From Novosphingobium sp. (GTDB lineage: Bacteria; Pseudomonadota; Alphaproteobacteria; Sphingomonadales; Sphingomonadaceae), in NCBI GenBank assembly GCA_020848655.1, contig JADLHU010000082.1:1-61268 (forward strand): a DNA stretch of 61,268 bases, given 5' to 3'. Of the stretch, positions 1-8,777 are shown piece after piece (the stretch's first letter is position 1; each line of letters opens with the position of its first letter). The notes beneath the pieces are model-generated. The model did not search any database. It was not told the origin of the DNA and was given only the letters and a program-made list of their open reading frames with translations. A program made the position numbers and the translations under genes.

Positions 1-737
1 AGAAGATCGATCTCGACGTGTTCGATTTCCCGAGCGCCGGCGTCGCCATGGCGATGTACAACCTCGACGATTCGATCCGCGATTTCGCCCGCGCCTCGAT
101 GAACTACTCGCTCAACCTCGGCTGGCCGCTGTACCTCTCCACCAAGAACACGATCATGAAGGCCTATGACGGCCGCTTCAAGGACCTGTTCGAGGAAGTC
201 TACCAGACCGAGTTCAAGGCGCAGTTCGATGCCGCCGGCATCAGCTACGAACACCGCCTGATCGACGACATGGTCGCATCCGCCCTGAAGTGGAGCGGCA
301 AGTTCGTCTGGGCCTGCAAGAACTACGATGGCGACGTGCAGTCCGATACCGTGGCGCAGGGCTTCGGCTCGCTGGGCCTGATGACCTCGGTGCTGCTCTC
401 GCCCGATGGCAAGACCGTGGAAGCCGAAGCGGCGCACGGCACCGTCACGCGCCACTATCGCCAGCACCAGCAGGGCAAGGCGACGTCGACCAACCCGATC
501 GCCTCGATCTTCGCGTGGACGCGCGGCCTGATGTATCGCGGCAAGTTCGACGAAACCCCCGATGTGGTGCGCTTCGCCGAAACGCTGGAGCGGGTCTGCG
601 TGCAGACCGTCGAAAGCGGCAAGATGACCAAGGATCTCGCCATCCTGATCGGGCCGGACCAGGCCTGGCTTACCACCGAAAGCTTCTTCGAAGCGATCGT
701 GGAGAACCTCGAAGCCGAAATGGCCAACTGGCAGTAA
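1..737 (+). CDS. icd: NADP-dependent isocitrate dehydrogenase, C-terminal part
   Basis: The frame is already open at base 3 and ends at TAA 735-737, so only about the last 244 residues are present and the true start lies left of the window. The encoded piece carries the [14 protein letters not shown] segment and the [13 protein letters not shown] stretch typical of the homodimeric eukaryote-like NADP isocitrate dehydrogenases found in alphaproteobacteria. The enzyme oxidatively decarboxylates isocitrate to 2-oxoglutarate in the TCA cycle, in the cytoplasm. An intrinsic terminator follows about 50 bases downstream. A GTG at 18 is an internal valine codon, not a start. Family assignment is firm. 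Confidence 0.95.
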   Translation, partial: KIDLDVFDFPSAGVAMAMYNLDDSIRDFARASMNYSLNLGWPLYLSTKNTIMKAYDGRFKDLFEEVYQTEFKAQFDAAGISYEHRLIDDMVASALKWSGKFVWACKNYDGDVQSDTVAQGFGSLGLMTSVLLSPDGKTVEAEAAHGTVTRHYRQHQQGKATSTNPIASIFAWTRGLMYRGKFDETPDVVRFAETLERVCVQTVESGKMTKDLAILIGPDQAWLTTESFFEAIVENLEAEMANWQ

Positions 738-788
738 GTCCCCAAACGACCCATGCCAGGGAGGGGTGACGACGCCCCTCCCCCAAAG

Positions 789-819
789 GCCCTCTTCCCG
801 GCGTGGAAGGGGGCTTTTT
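789..819 (+). terminator. intrinsic terminator of icd
   Basis: A 10-base-pair stem with one G-U pair (GCCCTCTTCC at 789-798 with GGAAGGGGGC at 805-814) closes a six-base loop and is followed at once by five T residues. A weaker GAGGGG/CCCCTC hairpin lies just upstream at 761-780. Together they separate icd from the next gene. Confidence 0.85.
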
Positions 820-903
820 GCTGGGACGGACGGCGCCCCGGCAAAGTTGCCGATTTTTCGCGCACAGGTGTGACAAATCCGCCCTGTGTGCCATAGTCGC
901 CCC

Positions 904-2673
904 ATGTCATCCGAACTCTACTCCCCCACGCTTTCGGACGCCTTGGTGATCCTGGGGGCGGCGGGCATCGTGATCCCCGTTTTCGCGCGCTTTCGCATCA
1001 CGCCGATCATCGGCTTCATCCTCGTCGGCCTGCTGGTCGGGCCGTATGGCCTGGGGCGCCACGTCCCGACCTATCCGTGGCTGAAACACATCACCATCAC
1101 CGACCCCGGAGGACTGGAGCCGTTCGCCGAGTTCGGGATCATCCTGCTGCTGTTCTCGATCGGGCTGGAACTGTCGTTCAACCGCCTGTGGGCGATGCGC
1201 CGCAAGGTGTTCGGGCTGGGGGCGCTGGAACTGATCGTCATCGGCGGGGGGCTGGCGGCGCTGCTTTACGGCAGCGGACAGTCGGTCGGCGGCTCGCTGG
1301 GGCTGGGGCTGGCGCTGGCCATGTCGTCCACCGCGCTGGTGCTGCGCATCGTCGATCCCAACACGCCGGTCGGCCGCTCCGCGCTGGCCATGCTGCTGTT
1401 CGAGGACATCGCGCTGGTGCCGATCATCTTCCTGCTGGGGGCGCTGGCGCCCTATGCGGCGGACGATGGGCTGGGCGGCCTGTTCCAGACGCTGTGGCTG
1501 GGGGCGCTGGTGGTCATCGGCCTGCTGCTGGCGGGGCGCTATGTGCTGCCCGGCCTGTTCGCCCAGGCCGCGCGCACCAAAAGCCCCGAACTGTTCCTGG
1601 CCGCCACGCTGCTGGTGGTGATCGTGGCCGCGCTGGCGACGGCGGGGATCGGCCTTTCGCCCATCGTCGGCGCGCTGATCGCCGGGCTGCTGATCGCCGA
1701 AACCGAATACCACGGCGAGGTCGAAGGCATCATCGCGCCGTTCCAGGGGCTGGCGCTGGGGATTTTCCTGATCACCATCGGCATGCGCATCGACCTGACC
1801 GAAGTGTGGGACAACCTGGCCATGATCCTGGCCGCGACGGCGGGCGTGGTGACGATGAAGGCCATCGTCACCGGGCTGCTGCTGCGCCTGATGGGCGCGC
1901 GGCCCGGCACCGCGACCGAGGCCGGCATTCTCATGGCCAGCCCTTCGGAAACCACGCTGATCGTGCTGACGGCCGCGGTTTCGGCCCAGCTCATCAGCCG
2001 CGAGACCGCGCAGTTCTGGCAGATCGTCACCGCCATCGGCATGACCATCACCCCGATCCTGGCGATGGCCGGCCGCCGCCTGGCGCGCCGCGTGGACGTG
2101 GCCAGCGCCGGGCAGGAAATCCCCGCCCCGGGCGAGGCGCGCGCCATCGTGGTCGGCTTCGGCCGCGTCGGGCGGCTAGTGTGCGATATGCTGGCGCGCC
2201 ACGGCAAGGCCTATGTCGCGGTCGATTCGGATGCCGATCTGATCGCCGAAGGCCAGCGGCGGGGCTACACGGTGCTGTTCGGCGATGCCGCGCATGGCAA
2301 CGCGCTGACCCGGCTGGGCGCGGCGGACGCGACATCGGTGATCCTGACCATGGACGAGCCGATCTCGGCCCAGCGGCTGGTCAAGAAGCTGCGCGCGCAA
2401 TACCCGGACCTGCCGATCATCGCCCGCGCCCGCGATGCCAGCCACGCCGCGCTGCTCTATCGCGCCGGGGCCAGCCACGCCGTGCCCGAAACGCTGGAAA
2501 GCTCGTTGCAGCTATCGGAAGCAGTGCTGGTGGAACTGGGCGTGCCGATGGGCCCGGTGATCGCCTCTATTCACGAAAAGCGCGACGAACTGCGCGCGCA
2601 GATCATGGAAGAAGGCGAACTGACCGAAAAGCCCAGGCTGAAATCCGCCACGCTGAGCGAGCGGCTGGCCTGA
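904..2673 (+). CDS. KefB-type monovalent cation:proton antiporter with RCK domain
   Basis: This 589-residue inner-membrane protein belongs to the CPA2 family. Residues 1-390 form a run of about 12 hydrophobic helices beginning near SDALVILGAAGIVIPV, with the acidic LLLFSIGLELSF segment typical of the Na+/H+ exchanger domain. From about residue 411 a cytoplasmic RCK/TrkA-N domain follows (IVVGFGRVG nucleotide-binding turn, then AVDSD). The architecture matches KefB/KefC glutathione-gated K+ efflux or YbaL-like antiporters; substrate and gating are not resolved. I chose ATG 904 over an in-frame GTG at 886 because homologues begin close to the first helix. It converges on alaS, only 39 bases away. 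Confidence 0.88.
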   Translation: MSSELYSPTLSDALVILGAAGIVIPVFARFRITPIIGFILVGLLVGPYGLGRHVPTYPWLKHITITDPGGLEPFAEFGIILLLFSIGLELSFNRLWAMRRKVFGLGALELIVIGGGLAALLYGSGQSVGGSLGLGLALAMSSTALVLRIVDPNTPVGRSALAMLLFEDIALVPIIFLLGALAPYAADDGLGGLFQTLWLGALVVIGLLLAGRYVLPGLFAQAARTKSPELFLAATLLVVIVAALATAGIGLSPIVGALIAGLLIAETEYHGEVEGIIAPFQGLALGIFLITIGMRIDLTEVWDNLAMILAATAGVVTMKAIVTGLLLRLMGARPGTATEAGILMASPSETTLIVLTAAVSAQLISRETAQFWQIVTAIGMTITPILAMAGRRLARRVDVASAGQEIPAPGEARAIVVGFGRVGRLVCDMLARHGKAYVAVDSDADLIAEGQRRGYTVLFGDAAHGNALTRLGAADATSVILTMDEPISAQRLVKKLRAQYPDLPIIARARDASHAALLYRAGASHAVPETLESSLQLSEAVLVELGVPMGPVIASIHEKRDELRAQIMEEGELTEKPRLKSATLSERLA

Positions 2674-2712
2674 ACCCGAAATCCGGGTGCCCACCTGGGG
2701 CAGCGGATCGCG

Positions 2713-5373
2713 TTACCCGGCCAGCACGCCGCGCACCGCCGCGATGGCATCGGCCGCCTTCGCGCCATCGGGGCCGCCGCCTTGCGCCATGTCGGGACGG
2801 CCGCCGCCGCCCTTGCCGCCCAGCGCCTCGACGCCGGCGCGCACCAGATCGACCGCGCTGAACCGGCCGGTCAGATCATCGGTGACGGCGGCGGCGATGC
2901 TCGCCCGGCCATCGTTCACCGCGACGACCGCCGCCACGCCCGAACCCATGCGCTGCTTGGCCTGATCGAGCAGCCCGCGCAGTTCCTTGGCGTCCAGCCC
3001 TTCGATAACCTGGCCGGAAAACGTCACCCCGCCCACGTCCTCGTCGGCCGCCGCCGGGGCCGCACCGCCGCCCCCGCCCAGCGCCAGCGCCTTCTTCGCT
3101 TCGGCCAGTTCGCGTTCGAGCTTGCGCCGTTCATCGAGCAGCGCGGCAACGCGCGCTTCCACATCCTCGGGCGTGGTGCGCAGCAGCCCGGCCGCGCCCT
3201 TCAGCGCGTCTTCGCGGGCGACCAGCCAGCGGCGCGCGCCTTCGCCGGTCAGCGCTTCGATGCGGCGCACGCCCGAACTGACCGCGCTTTCCGAAACGAT
3301 GCGGAACACGGCGATATCGCCCGTGGCGTTGACGTGCGTGCCGCCGCACAGTTCCACCGAATAGGCGTGCCCGCTGTCCTGCCAGTTGGGCCCGCCCATC
3401 GCCAGCACGCGCACTTCATCGCCGTACTTCTCGCCGAACAGCGCCATGGCGCCCGCCGCGATCGCATCATCGGGCGTCATCAGCCGCGTCGTTACCGGCG
3501 CGTTGCCGCGGATCTGGGCATTCACTTCGGCCTCGATCGCGGCGATGTCTTCGGCCGAAAGCGCGGTGGGGTGCGAGAAATCGAAGCGCAGGCGATCCGC
3601 CGCGACGAGCGATCCCTTCTGCGTGACATGCGCGCCCAGCCGGCCGCGCAGCGCCGCGTGCAGCAAGTGCGTGGCCGAATGGTTGGCGCGGATCGCATCG
3701 CGCCGTTCGACATCGACGTTAAGATGCACGGTATCGCCCACGCGGATCGTGCCGCTTTCGACTTTGGCCTGATGCGCGTGCAGCCGGCCCAGCGGCTTGG
3801 ACGTATCGGCCACGGTGAGCATCAGCCCATCGGCGCCCGAAATCGTGCCCGTATCGCCGCTCTGCCCGCCGCTTTCGCCATAGAACGGCGTCTGGTTGGT
3901 CAGGACCACCACATCGTCGCCCGCTTCGGCCGAAGCGACTTCCACCCCGCCGCGCACCAGCGCCACGACGCGGCCTTCGCCGCTGGTGGCGGTGTAGCCG
4001 GTGAATTCGGTCGCGCCTTCACGCTCGGCGATGTCGAACCAGACTTCGCCGGCCGCCGCGTCGCCCGAACCCTTCCAGGCCGCGCGCGCCGCCGCCTTCT
4101 GCTGGGCCATGGCGGCATCGAAGCCCTGCTTGTCCACGCCGATGCCCCGCGCGCGCAAGGCGTCCTCGGTCAGGTCATAGGGAAAGCCGAACGTGTCATA
4201 GAGGCGGAACGCGGTGTCGCCGGGCAGGCTGTCGCCCGCGCCCAGCGTTTGCGTCGCTTCGTCGAGCAGCCTCAGGCCATTGGTCAGCGTGCGGCGGAAC
4301 TGCACTTCCTCGCGCTCCAGCGTTTCCACGATCAGCGGCTGCGCGCGGCCGAGTTCGGGATAGGCCTGGCCCATTTCGGCCACCAGCGACGGCACCAGCC
4401 GGTGCATCAACGGTTCCTTCGCGCCCAGAAGGTGCGCGTGACGCATGGCGCGGCGCATGATCCGCCGCAGCACATAGCCACGCCCTTCGTTCGACGGCAG
4501 CACGCCATCGGCCAGCAGGAAGCTGGTGGAGCGCAAGTGATCGGCGATCACGCGGTGGCTGGCGCGATGCTCGCCCTCGGCCTTCACGCCGGTCAGGTTT
4601 TCCGAAGCGGCGATCAGCGCGCGGAAGGTGTCGATATCGTAATTGTCATGTTCACCCTGCAGCACGGCGGCGATGCGTTCCAGCCCCATGCCGGTGTCGA
4701 TCGACGGGCGCGGCAGGTTGGTGCGCGTGCCATCGGCCTGCTGCTCGAACTGCATGAACACGAGATTCCAGATCTCGATGAAGCGGTCGCCATCCTCGTC
4801 CGGCGATCCCGGCGGGCCGCCGAAGATGTGATCGCCATGATCGAAGAAGATTTCCGAGCACGGACCGCAGGGGCCGGTATCGCCCATCGACCAGAAATTG
4901 TCCGATGTGGCGATGCGGATGATCCGCTCTTCCGGCAGGCCGGCGATCTTGAGCCACAGATCGAAAGCCTCGTCGTCGGTGTGATAGACCGTCGCCGTCA
5001 GCTTGTCGGCCGGAAGCCCCCATTCCCGGGTCAGCAGCGTCCAGGCGTGGGTGATTGCCTGTTCCTTGAAATAATCGCCGAAGGAAAAATTCCCCAGCAT
5101 TTCAAAGAACGTATGGTGCCGCGCGGTATAGCCCACGTTATCGAGGTCGTTGTGCTTGCCCCCCGCCCGCACGCATTTCTGCGACGAGGCCGCCCGCGGC
5201 ACCGCGCGCGTTTCCAACCCGGTGAAGACGTTCTTGAACGGGACCATGCCCGCGTTGGTGAACATCAAGGTCGGGTCGTTGTACGGCACGAGCGGCGCCG
5301 ACGGCACGGGTTCGTGGCCGTGGGCGGCGAAATAATCGAGGAAGGACCGGCGGATTTCGTTGGTCGAGCTCAT
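2713..5373 (-). CDS. alaS: alanyl-tRNA synthetase
   Basis: This 886-residue class II synthetase charges tRNA-Ala with alanine. The N-terminus ([15 protein letters not shown], then [14 protein letters not shown]) is the class II catalytic core; the editing and zinc residues HSATH near residue 565 and CGGTH near residue 673 are intact; a C-Ala oligomerisation domain with a glycine/alanine-rich linker closes the protein. Length is normal for the family. I placed the start at the ATG at 5373 (MSSTNEIRR) rather than six codons upstream, because homologues begin about here. In many alphaproteobacteria alaS sits beside recA; here the two are about 31 kb apart. Confidence 0.97.
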   Translation of the reverse strand: MSSTNEIRRSFLDYFAAHGHEPVPSAPLVPYNDPTLMFTNAGMVPFKNVFTGLETRAVPRAASSQKCVRAGGKHNDLDNVGYTARHHTFFEMLGNFSFGDYFKEQAITHAWTLLTREWGLPADKLTATVYHTDDEAFDLWLKIAGLPEERIIRIATSDNFWSMGDTGPCGPCSEIFFDHGDHIFGGPPGSPDEDGDRFIEIWNLVFMQFEQQADGTRTNLPRPSIDTGMGLERIAAVLQGEHDNYDIDTFRALIAASENLTGVKAEGEHRASHRVIADHLRSTSFLLADGVLPSNEGRGYVLRRIMRRAMRHAHLLGAKEPLMHRLVPSLVAEMGQAYPELGRAQPLIVETLEREEVQFRRTLTNGLRLLDEATQTLGAGDSLPGDTAFRLYDTFGFPYDLTEDALRARGIGVDKQGFDAAMAQQKAAARAAWKGSGDAAAGEVWFDIAEREGATEFTGYTATSGEGRVVALVRGGVEVASAEAGDDVVVLTNQTPFYGESGGQSGDTGTISGADGLMLTVADTSKPLGRLHAHQAKVESGTIRVGDTVHLNVDVERRDAIRANHSATHLLHAALRGRLGAHVTQKGSLVAADRLRFDFSHPTALSAEDIAAIEAEVNAQIRGNAPVTTRLMTPDDAIAAGAMALFGEKYGDEVRVLAMGGPNWQDSGHAYSVELCGGTHVNATGDIAVFRIVSESAVSSGVRRIEALTGEGARRWLVAREDALKGAAGLLRTTPEDVEARVAALLDERRKLERELAEAKKALALGGGGGAAPAAADEDVGGVTFSGQVIEGLDAKELRGLLDQAKQRMGSGVAAVVAVNDGRASIAAAVTDDLTGRFSAVDLVRAGVEALGGKGGGGRPDMAQGGGPDGAKAADAIAAVRGVLAG

Positions 5374-5515
5374 CACGCGCCGATAGGACACAGCCGCGCG
5401 AGCGACAAGCGCGAACGCACGTTTTTCGGTGATCGGGCGAACAGTTGTCTACACCGGGACACACTTTCGCGCGCGGCAAGGCGTTCTCCACCCCCGCCGG
5501 TCCGTTGATTCGCGT

Positions 5516-6433
5516 TCAGTGCGTTTCGGAAAGCGCCCGTTCCGGCTCGGCCAGTTCGCGCGGGGCGACCACGCCCAGCGCGCCGGGCAGGCTGCGCAGT
5601 GCCAGCGGCAGCGCCATCATCGCCAGCTCGCCGTCGAAAGCGCCTTCGATCGCGCCATGCCCTTCGATGACGATCTCGCTGGCGTCCAGCACCGCCTGGA
5701 AATCGCGTTCCGGGCGCGCCAGGCCCAGCAAGGCGCGCAGCCCGAAGCCGATCAACTGGCGCGATCGCTGCGCCGTCACCGCATAGAGCGCCAGCCTGCC
5801 CTCGGTCAGCGTCTCGCGCTCGCCCACCCGGCCGGCCTGCAGCGAATAGGGATTGTTGCCCACGAACAGCAGCGGCGTGGCCAGCCGGCCCGTGCGGCCA
5901 TCGACCGACAGCGCAAAGGTCTGCGCACGCATGTTGCGCAGCGCGTGCCAGGCGGCGGGAATGCTGTTCAGCCACTTCGGCCCGGCTTGCGCCGCGCGCT
6001 GGCGCACGAAGCGGGCGTAGATGCCGAAAGACGCGTTGTTGACGAAGATCCGGCTGCCCGCCGTGCCAAGGTCGATGCGGCGGCGTTGCCCGGTCACGCA
6101 CAGCCGCGCCGCGCCGGCCAGGTCCAGCGGCACGCCCAACTGGCGGGCCAGGTGATTGCGCGTGCCCAGCGGCAGGATGGCCAGCGCCGTGGTGGAATGG
6201 GCCAGCGCCGCCGCCGCCGCGCCCAGCGTGCCATCACCGCCGCCCACCGCGATCACCGGCGCGCCGGCATGGCGCGCGATGGCCGCCGTAATCTGCGATG
6301 CATCGAGCAGTTCGAGCACGATCTCGCGCCCGGCCTCGGCAAAGGCCGCTTCCAGCGCCGGACCCAGCGCATCGCCCAGCCCGGCGGCGGTGCCGCCGGT
6401 GCGGTTGACCAGCACGGGAAGAGGTTGAGCCAT
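5516..6433 (-). CDS. diacylglycerol kinase catalytic-domain lipid kinase
   Basis: This 305-residue protein has the DAGK/LCB5/YegS-type catalytic fold: the ATP-binding GGDGT motif is at about residues 64-68, followed by ILPLGTRNHLAR, which fits the family's PLGTxNxxAR signature. It probably phosphorylates a diacylglycerol or another membrane lipid at the inner face of the membrane; the exact lipid cannot be read from sequence. I placed the start at 6433 (MAQPLPVLVNR); the extra in-frame residues upstream look non-coding. It is transcribed in the same direction as alaS, 142 bases upstream of it. Confidence 0.82.
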   Translation of the reverse strand: MAQPLPVLVNRTGGTAAGLGDALGPALEAAFAEAGREIVLELLDASQITAAIARHAGAPVIAVGGGDGTLGAAAAALAHSTTALAILPLGTRNHLARQLGVPLDLAGAARLCVTGQRRRIDLGTAGSRIFVNNASFGIYARFVRQRAAQAGPKWLNSIPAAWHALRNMRAQTFALSVDGRTGRLATPLLFVGNNPYSLQAGRVGERETLTEGRLALYAVTAQRSRQLIGFGLRALLGLARPERDFQAVLDASEIVIEGHGAIEGAFDGELAMMALPLALRSLPGALGVVAPRELAEPERALSETH

Positions 6434-6637
6434 GCGACCGTTCGTGTTGGGCGCCAGGATCGCCTCGTCCCCGCGCCGTGGCTTTGAAATTAGGAAGCCG
6501 GGCCGCCGCATACAAGCCGGCAAGGTCCAAGATTCCACTTGCGACTCGCCCGGCGCAGGCAGAGCATCATCCGGTCCCTGCGCGCCGACGCGCATAGGTT
6601 TCGCGCCGACGCGCCTTCACAACGAGAGGAGGCGACG

Positions 6638-8716
6638 ATGGGCAACGTCACATCGAAAACCGGTGCCAACGGCAATAGACCCGCCCGTGCCCCGCTGACC
6701 CGCGCGATCGCGCTGGTCGGGCCGGCGGGCACGGGAAAGACCAGCCTGGCCGAAGCGCTGCTCTACGCCAGCGGCGCGATAACGCGGCAAGGCAGCGTAG
6801 AGGCCGGCACCACGGTGGGCGATGCCAGCCCCGAGGCGCGGGCGCGGCGTGGCTCCACCGAAATCAACCTGATGCATTTCGATTATCTGGGCGATCGCTT
6901 CGCGCTGGTCGATAGTCCGGGCGGCACGGGCTTTGCCGCCGATGGCCTGGCCGCGCTGCCATCGGTCGACATGGCGGTGGTGGTGATCGACCCCGCGCCC
7001 GAACGCGCCGCGCTGGCCGAACCGGTGCTGCGCCGACTGGATGAACTGGGCGTGCCCCACGCCATCTTCGTCAACAAGATCGAAAACGCCCGCGCCCATG
7101 CGGTGCAAGACCTGATCGCCGAACTCCAGCCGATGAGCCGCGAGCCGCTGGTGCTGCGCCAGATCCCGATCCGCGAGGACGACCGCATCACCGGCTATGT
7201 CGATCTCGCGCTCGAACGCGCCTATCGCTACCGGCCCGGCCGCGAATCGGAGCGCGTGGCGATTCCCGCCGACCTTGCGCGGCGCGAGCGGGAAGACCGG
7301 GCGCGGCTGCTCGAAACGCTGGCCGATTTCGACGACGCCCTGCTCGAAGCGCTGCTGATGGACGAGGCCCCCGCCCCCGAGACGGTGATGGCCGACCTGG
7401 CCGCCGATACCGCCGGCAACAAGCTGGTGCCGGTGCTGCTCGGCTCGGCGCTGGCCGATGGCGGCGTGCATCGCCTGCTCAAGCTGCTGCGCCACGAAGC
7501 CCCCCGCCCCGAAGCCGCCGCCGCGCGGCTGGGCGTGGAGGGCGGCGCGGCGCTGCACGTGTTCAAGATCGCCAATGGCGGCGCGATGGGCCGGCTGGCG
7601 CTGGGCCGCGTATTGGGCGGCGCGCTGGGCGAAGGCGACGAACTGGATGTCGGCGGCGAAACGGCGCGCGCCGGATCGCTGTTCTTCGTCCAGGGCGAAA
7701 AGACCGCCAAGCAACAGGCCGCCGCGTTTGGCGACGTGGTGGCGGTGGCGAAAGTCGATGCGGCGCGCAGCGGCATGGTGCTGCCGGCGCGCGGCACGCA
7801 CGGCGCTGCCTCGCTGCCGGTGACTTATCCGGCGCGCAACGCCGCGATCGCCATCACCACGCGCGATCGCAAGGACGACGTGAAACTGTCCACCGCGCTC
7901 CACCGCCTGTGCGAGGAAGACCCGGCGCTGGAATGGACGCAGGACGAAACCACGCACGAAACGCTGCTCAGGGGCATCAACGACGATCACCTGCACGTCG
8001 TGCTCGGCCGGTTGCAGCGGCGCTATGGCGTGGCGGTGGACACCCGCCCGCCGCGCATCGCCTATCGCGAATCGATCCGCAAGGCCGCCAGCCAGCGTGG
8101 GCGGCACAAGAAGCAGTCCGGCGGGCACGGCCAGTATGGCGATTGCGTGATCGAAATCCGGCCGCTGGCGCGCGGCGAAGGCTTCCGCTTCGAAGACCGC
8201 ATCACCGGCGGCGCGATTCCCCGCCAGTATATCCCGGCGGTGGAAATGGGCGTGCGCGATGCCATGGCCAAGGGGCCGCTGGGCTTTCCCGTGGTCGACG
8301 TGGCGGTAACGCTGACCGATGGCTCGTTCCATTCGGTCGATTCGTCCGAACTGGCGTTCCGCATCGCCGGACGCATGGCCATGGCCGAAGCGCTGGCGGC
8401 GGGTACGCCCTACCTGCTCGAACCGGTGTGCCGCGTGGCGGTGGACACGCCGGCCGGCACCGCATCGAAGGCGGGGTCGGTGCTGTCCACCCGGCGCGGG
8501 CAGATCCTGGGGCTGTCCCAGCACCCGGACTGGGCGCGCTGGGACCGCGTGGAAGCGCTGCTGCCCGAAGCCGGGCTGCACGGGCTGGACGCCGAACTGC
8601 GCTCGCTCAGCCAGGGGCTGGCCAGCTTCACCGCCGCGTTCGATCATCTTGCCGAACTGGGCGGCAAGCAGGCCGATGACGTGGTGCGCGCGCAAGCTAC
8701 GCTGGTGACGGCGTAA
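6638..8716 (+). CDS. divergent elongation factor G-like GTPase
   Basis: This 692-residue protein has the EF-G domain order: GTPase domain (P-loop GPAGTGKTSL, residues 28-37), domain II, then domains III-V (YRESIRKAA, then the HKKQSGGHGQYGD segment). It is a second, EF-G-like translation GTPase rather than canonical FusA. The G3 box reads DSPGGTGF near residue 92 where EF-G has DTPGHVDF, so the conserved catalytic-position histidine is missing. G4 is NKIEN instead of NKMDR, and switch I lacks the RGITI motif. A strong GAGAGGAGG ribosome site at 6624-6632 fixes ATG 6638. Role unknown; ribosome-associated stress function is possible. Confidence 0.85.
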   Translation: MGNVTSKTGANGNRPARAPLTRAIALVGPAGTGKTSLAEALLYASGAITRQGSVEAGTTVGDASPEARARRGSTEINLMHFDYLGDRFALVDSPGGTGFAADGLAALPSVDMAVVVIDPAPERAALAEPVLRRLDELGVPHAIFVNKIENARAHAVQDLIAELQPMSREPLVLRQIPIREDDRITGYVDLALERAYRYRPGRESERVAIPADLARREREDRARLLETLADFDDALLEALLMDEAPAPETVMADLAADTAGNKLVPVLLGSALADGGVHRLLKLLRHEAPRPEAAAARLGVEGGAALHVFKIANGGAMGRLALGRVLGGALGEGDELDVGGETARAGSLFFVQGEKTAKQQAAAFGDVVAVAKVDAARSGMVLPARGTHGAASLPVTYPARNAAIAITTRDRKDDVKLSTALHRLCEEDPALEWTQDETTHETLLRGINDDHLHVVLGRLQRRYGVAVDTRPPRIAYRESIRKAASQRGRHKKQSGGHGQYGDCVIEIRPLARGEGFRFEDRITGGAIPRQYIPAVEMGVRDAMAKGPLGFPVVDVAVTLTDGSFHSVDSSELAFRIAGRMAMAEALAAGTPYLLEPVCRVAVDTPAGTASKAGSVLSTRRGQILGLSQHPDWARWDRVEALLPEAGLHGLDAELRSLSQGLASFTAAFDHLAELGGKQADDVVRAQATLVTA

Positions 8717-8728
8717 AGCGTGGGAGGA

Positions 8729-8755
8729 GACCGGGCGGCGCCAAGCCGCCCGGTC
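8729..8755. terminator. perfect hairpin between two convergent genes
   Basis: A perfect 10-base-pair stem (GACCGGGCGG with CCGCCCGGTC) and a seven-base loop lie between the convergent EF-G-like gene and the TonB receptor gene. No T-run follows on either strand, so it would act as a bidirectional but non-canonical terminator. Confidence 0.5.
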
Positions 8756-8777
8756 GTAGTTGGCCGGTCGTAAGTGG

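Noticed and set aside
2782..5508. 908-codon open frame on the plus strand opposite alaS
   Set aside because: It is a shadow of alaS produced by high GC codon bias; composition is rich in Arg, Ala, Gly and His, and no domain is visible.
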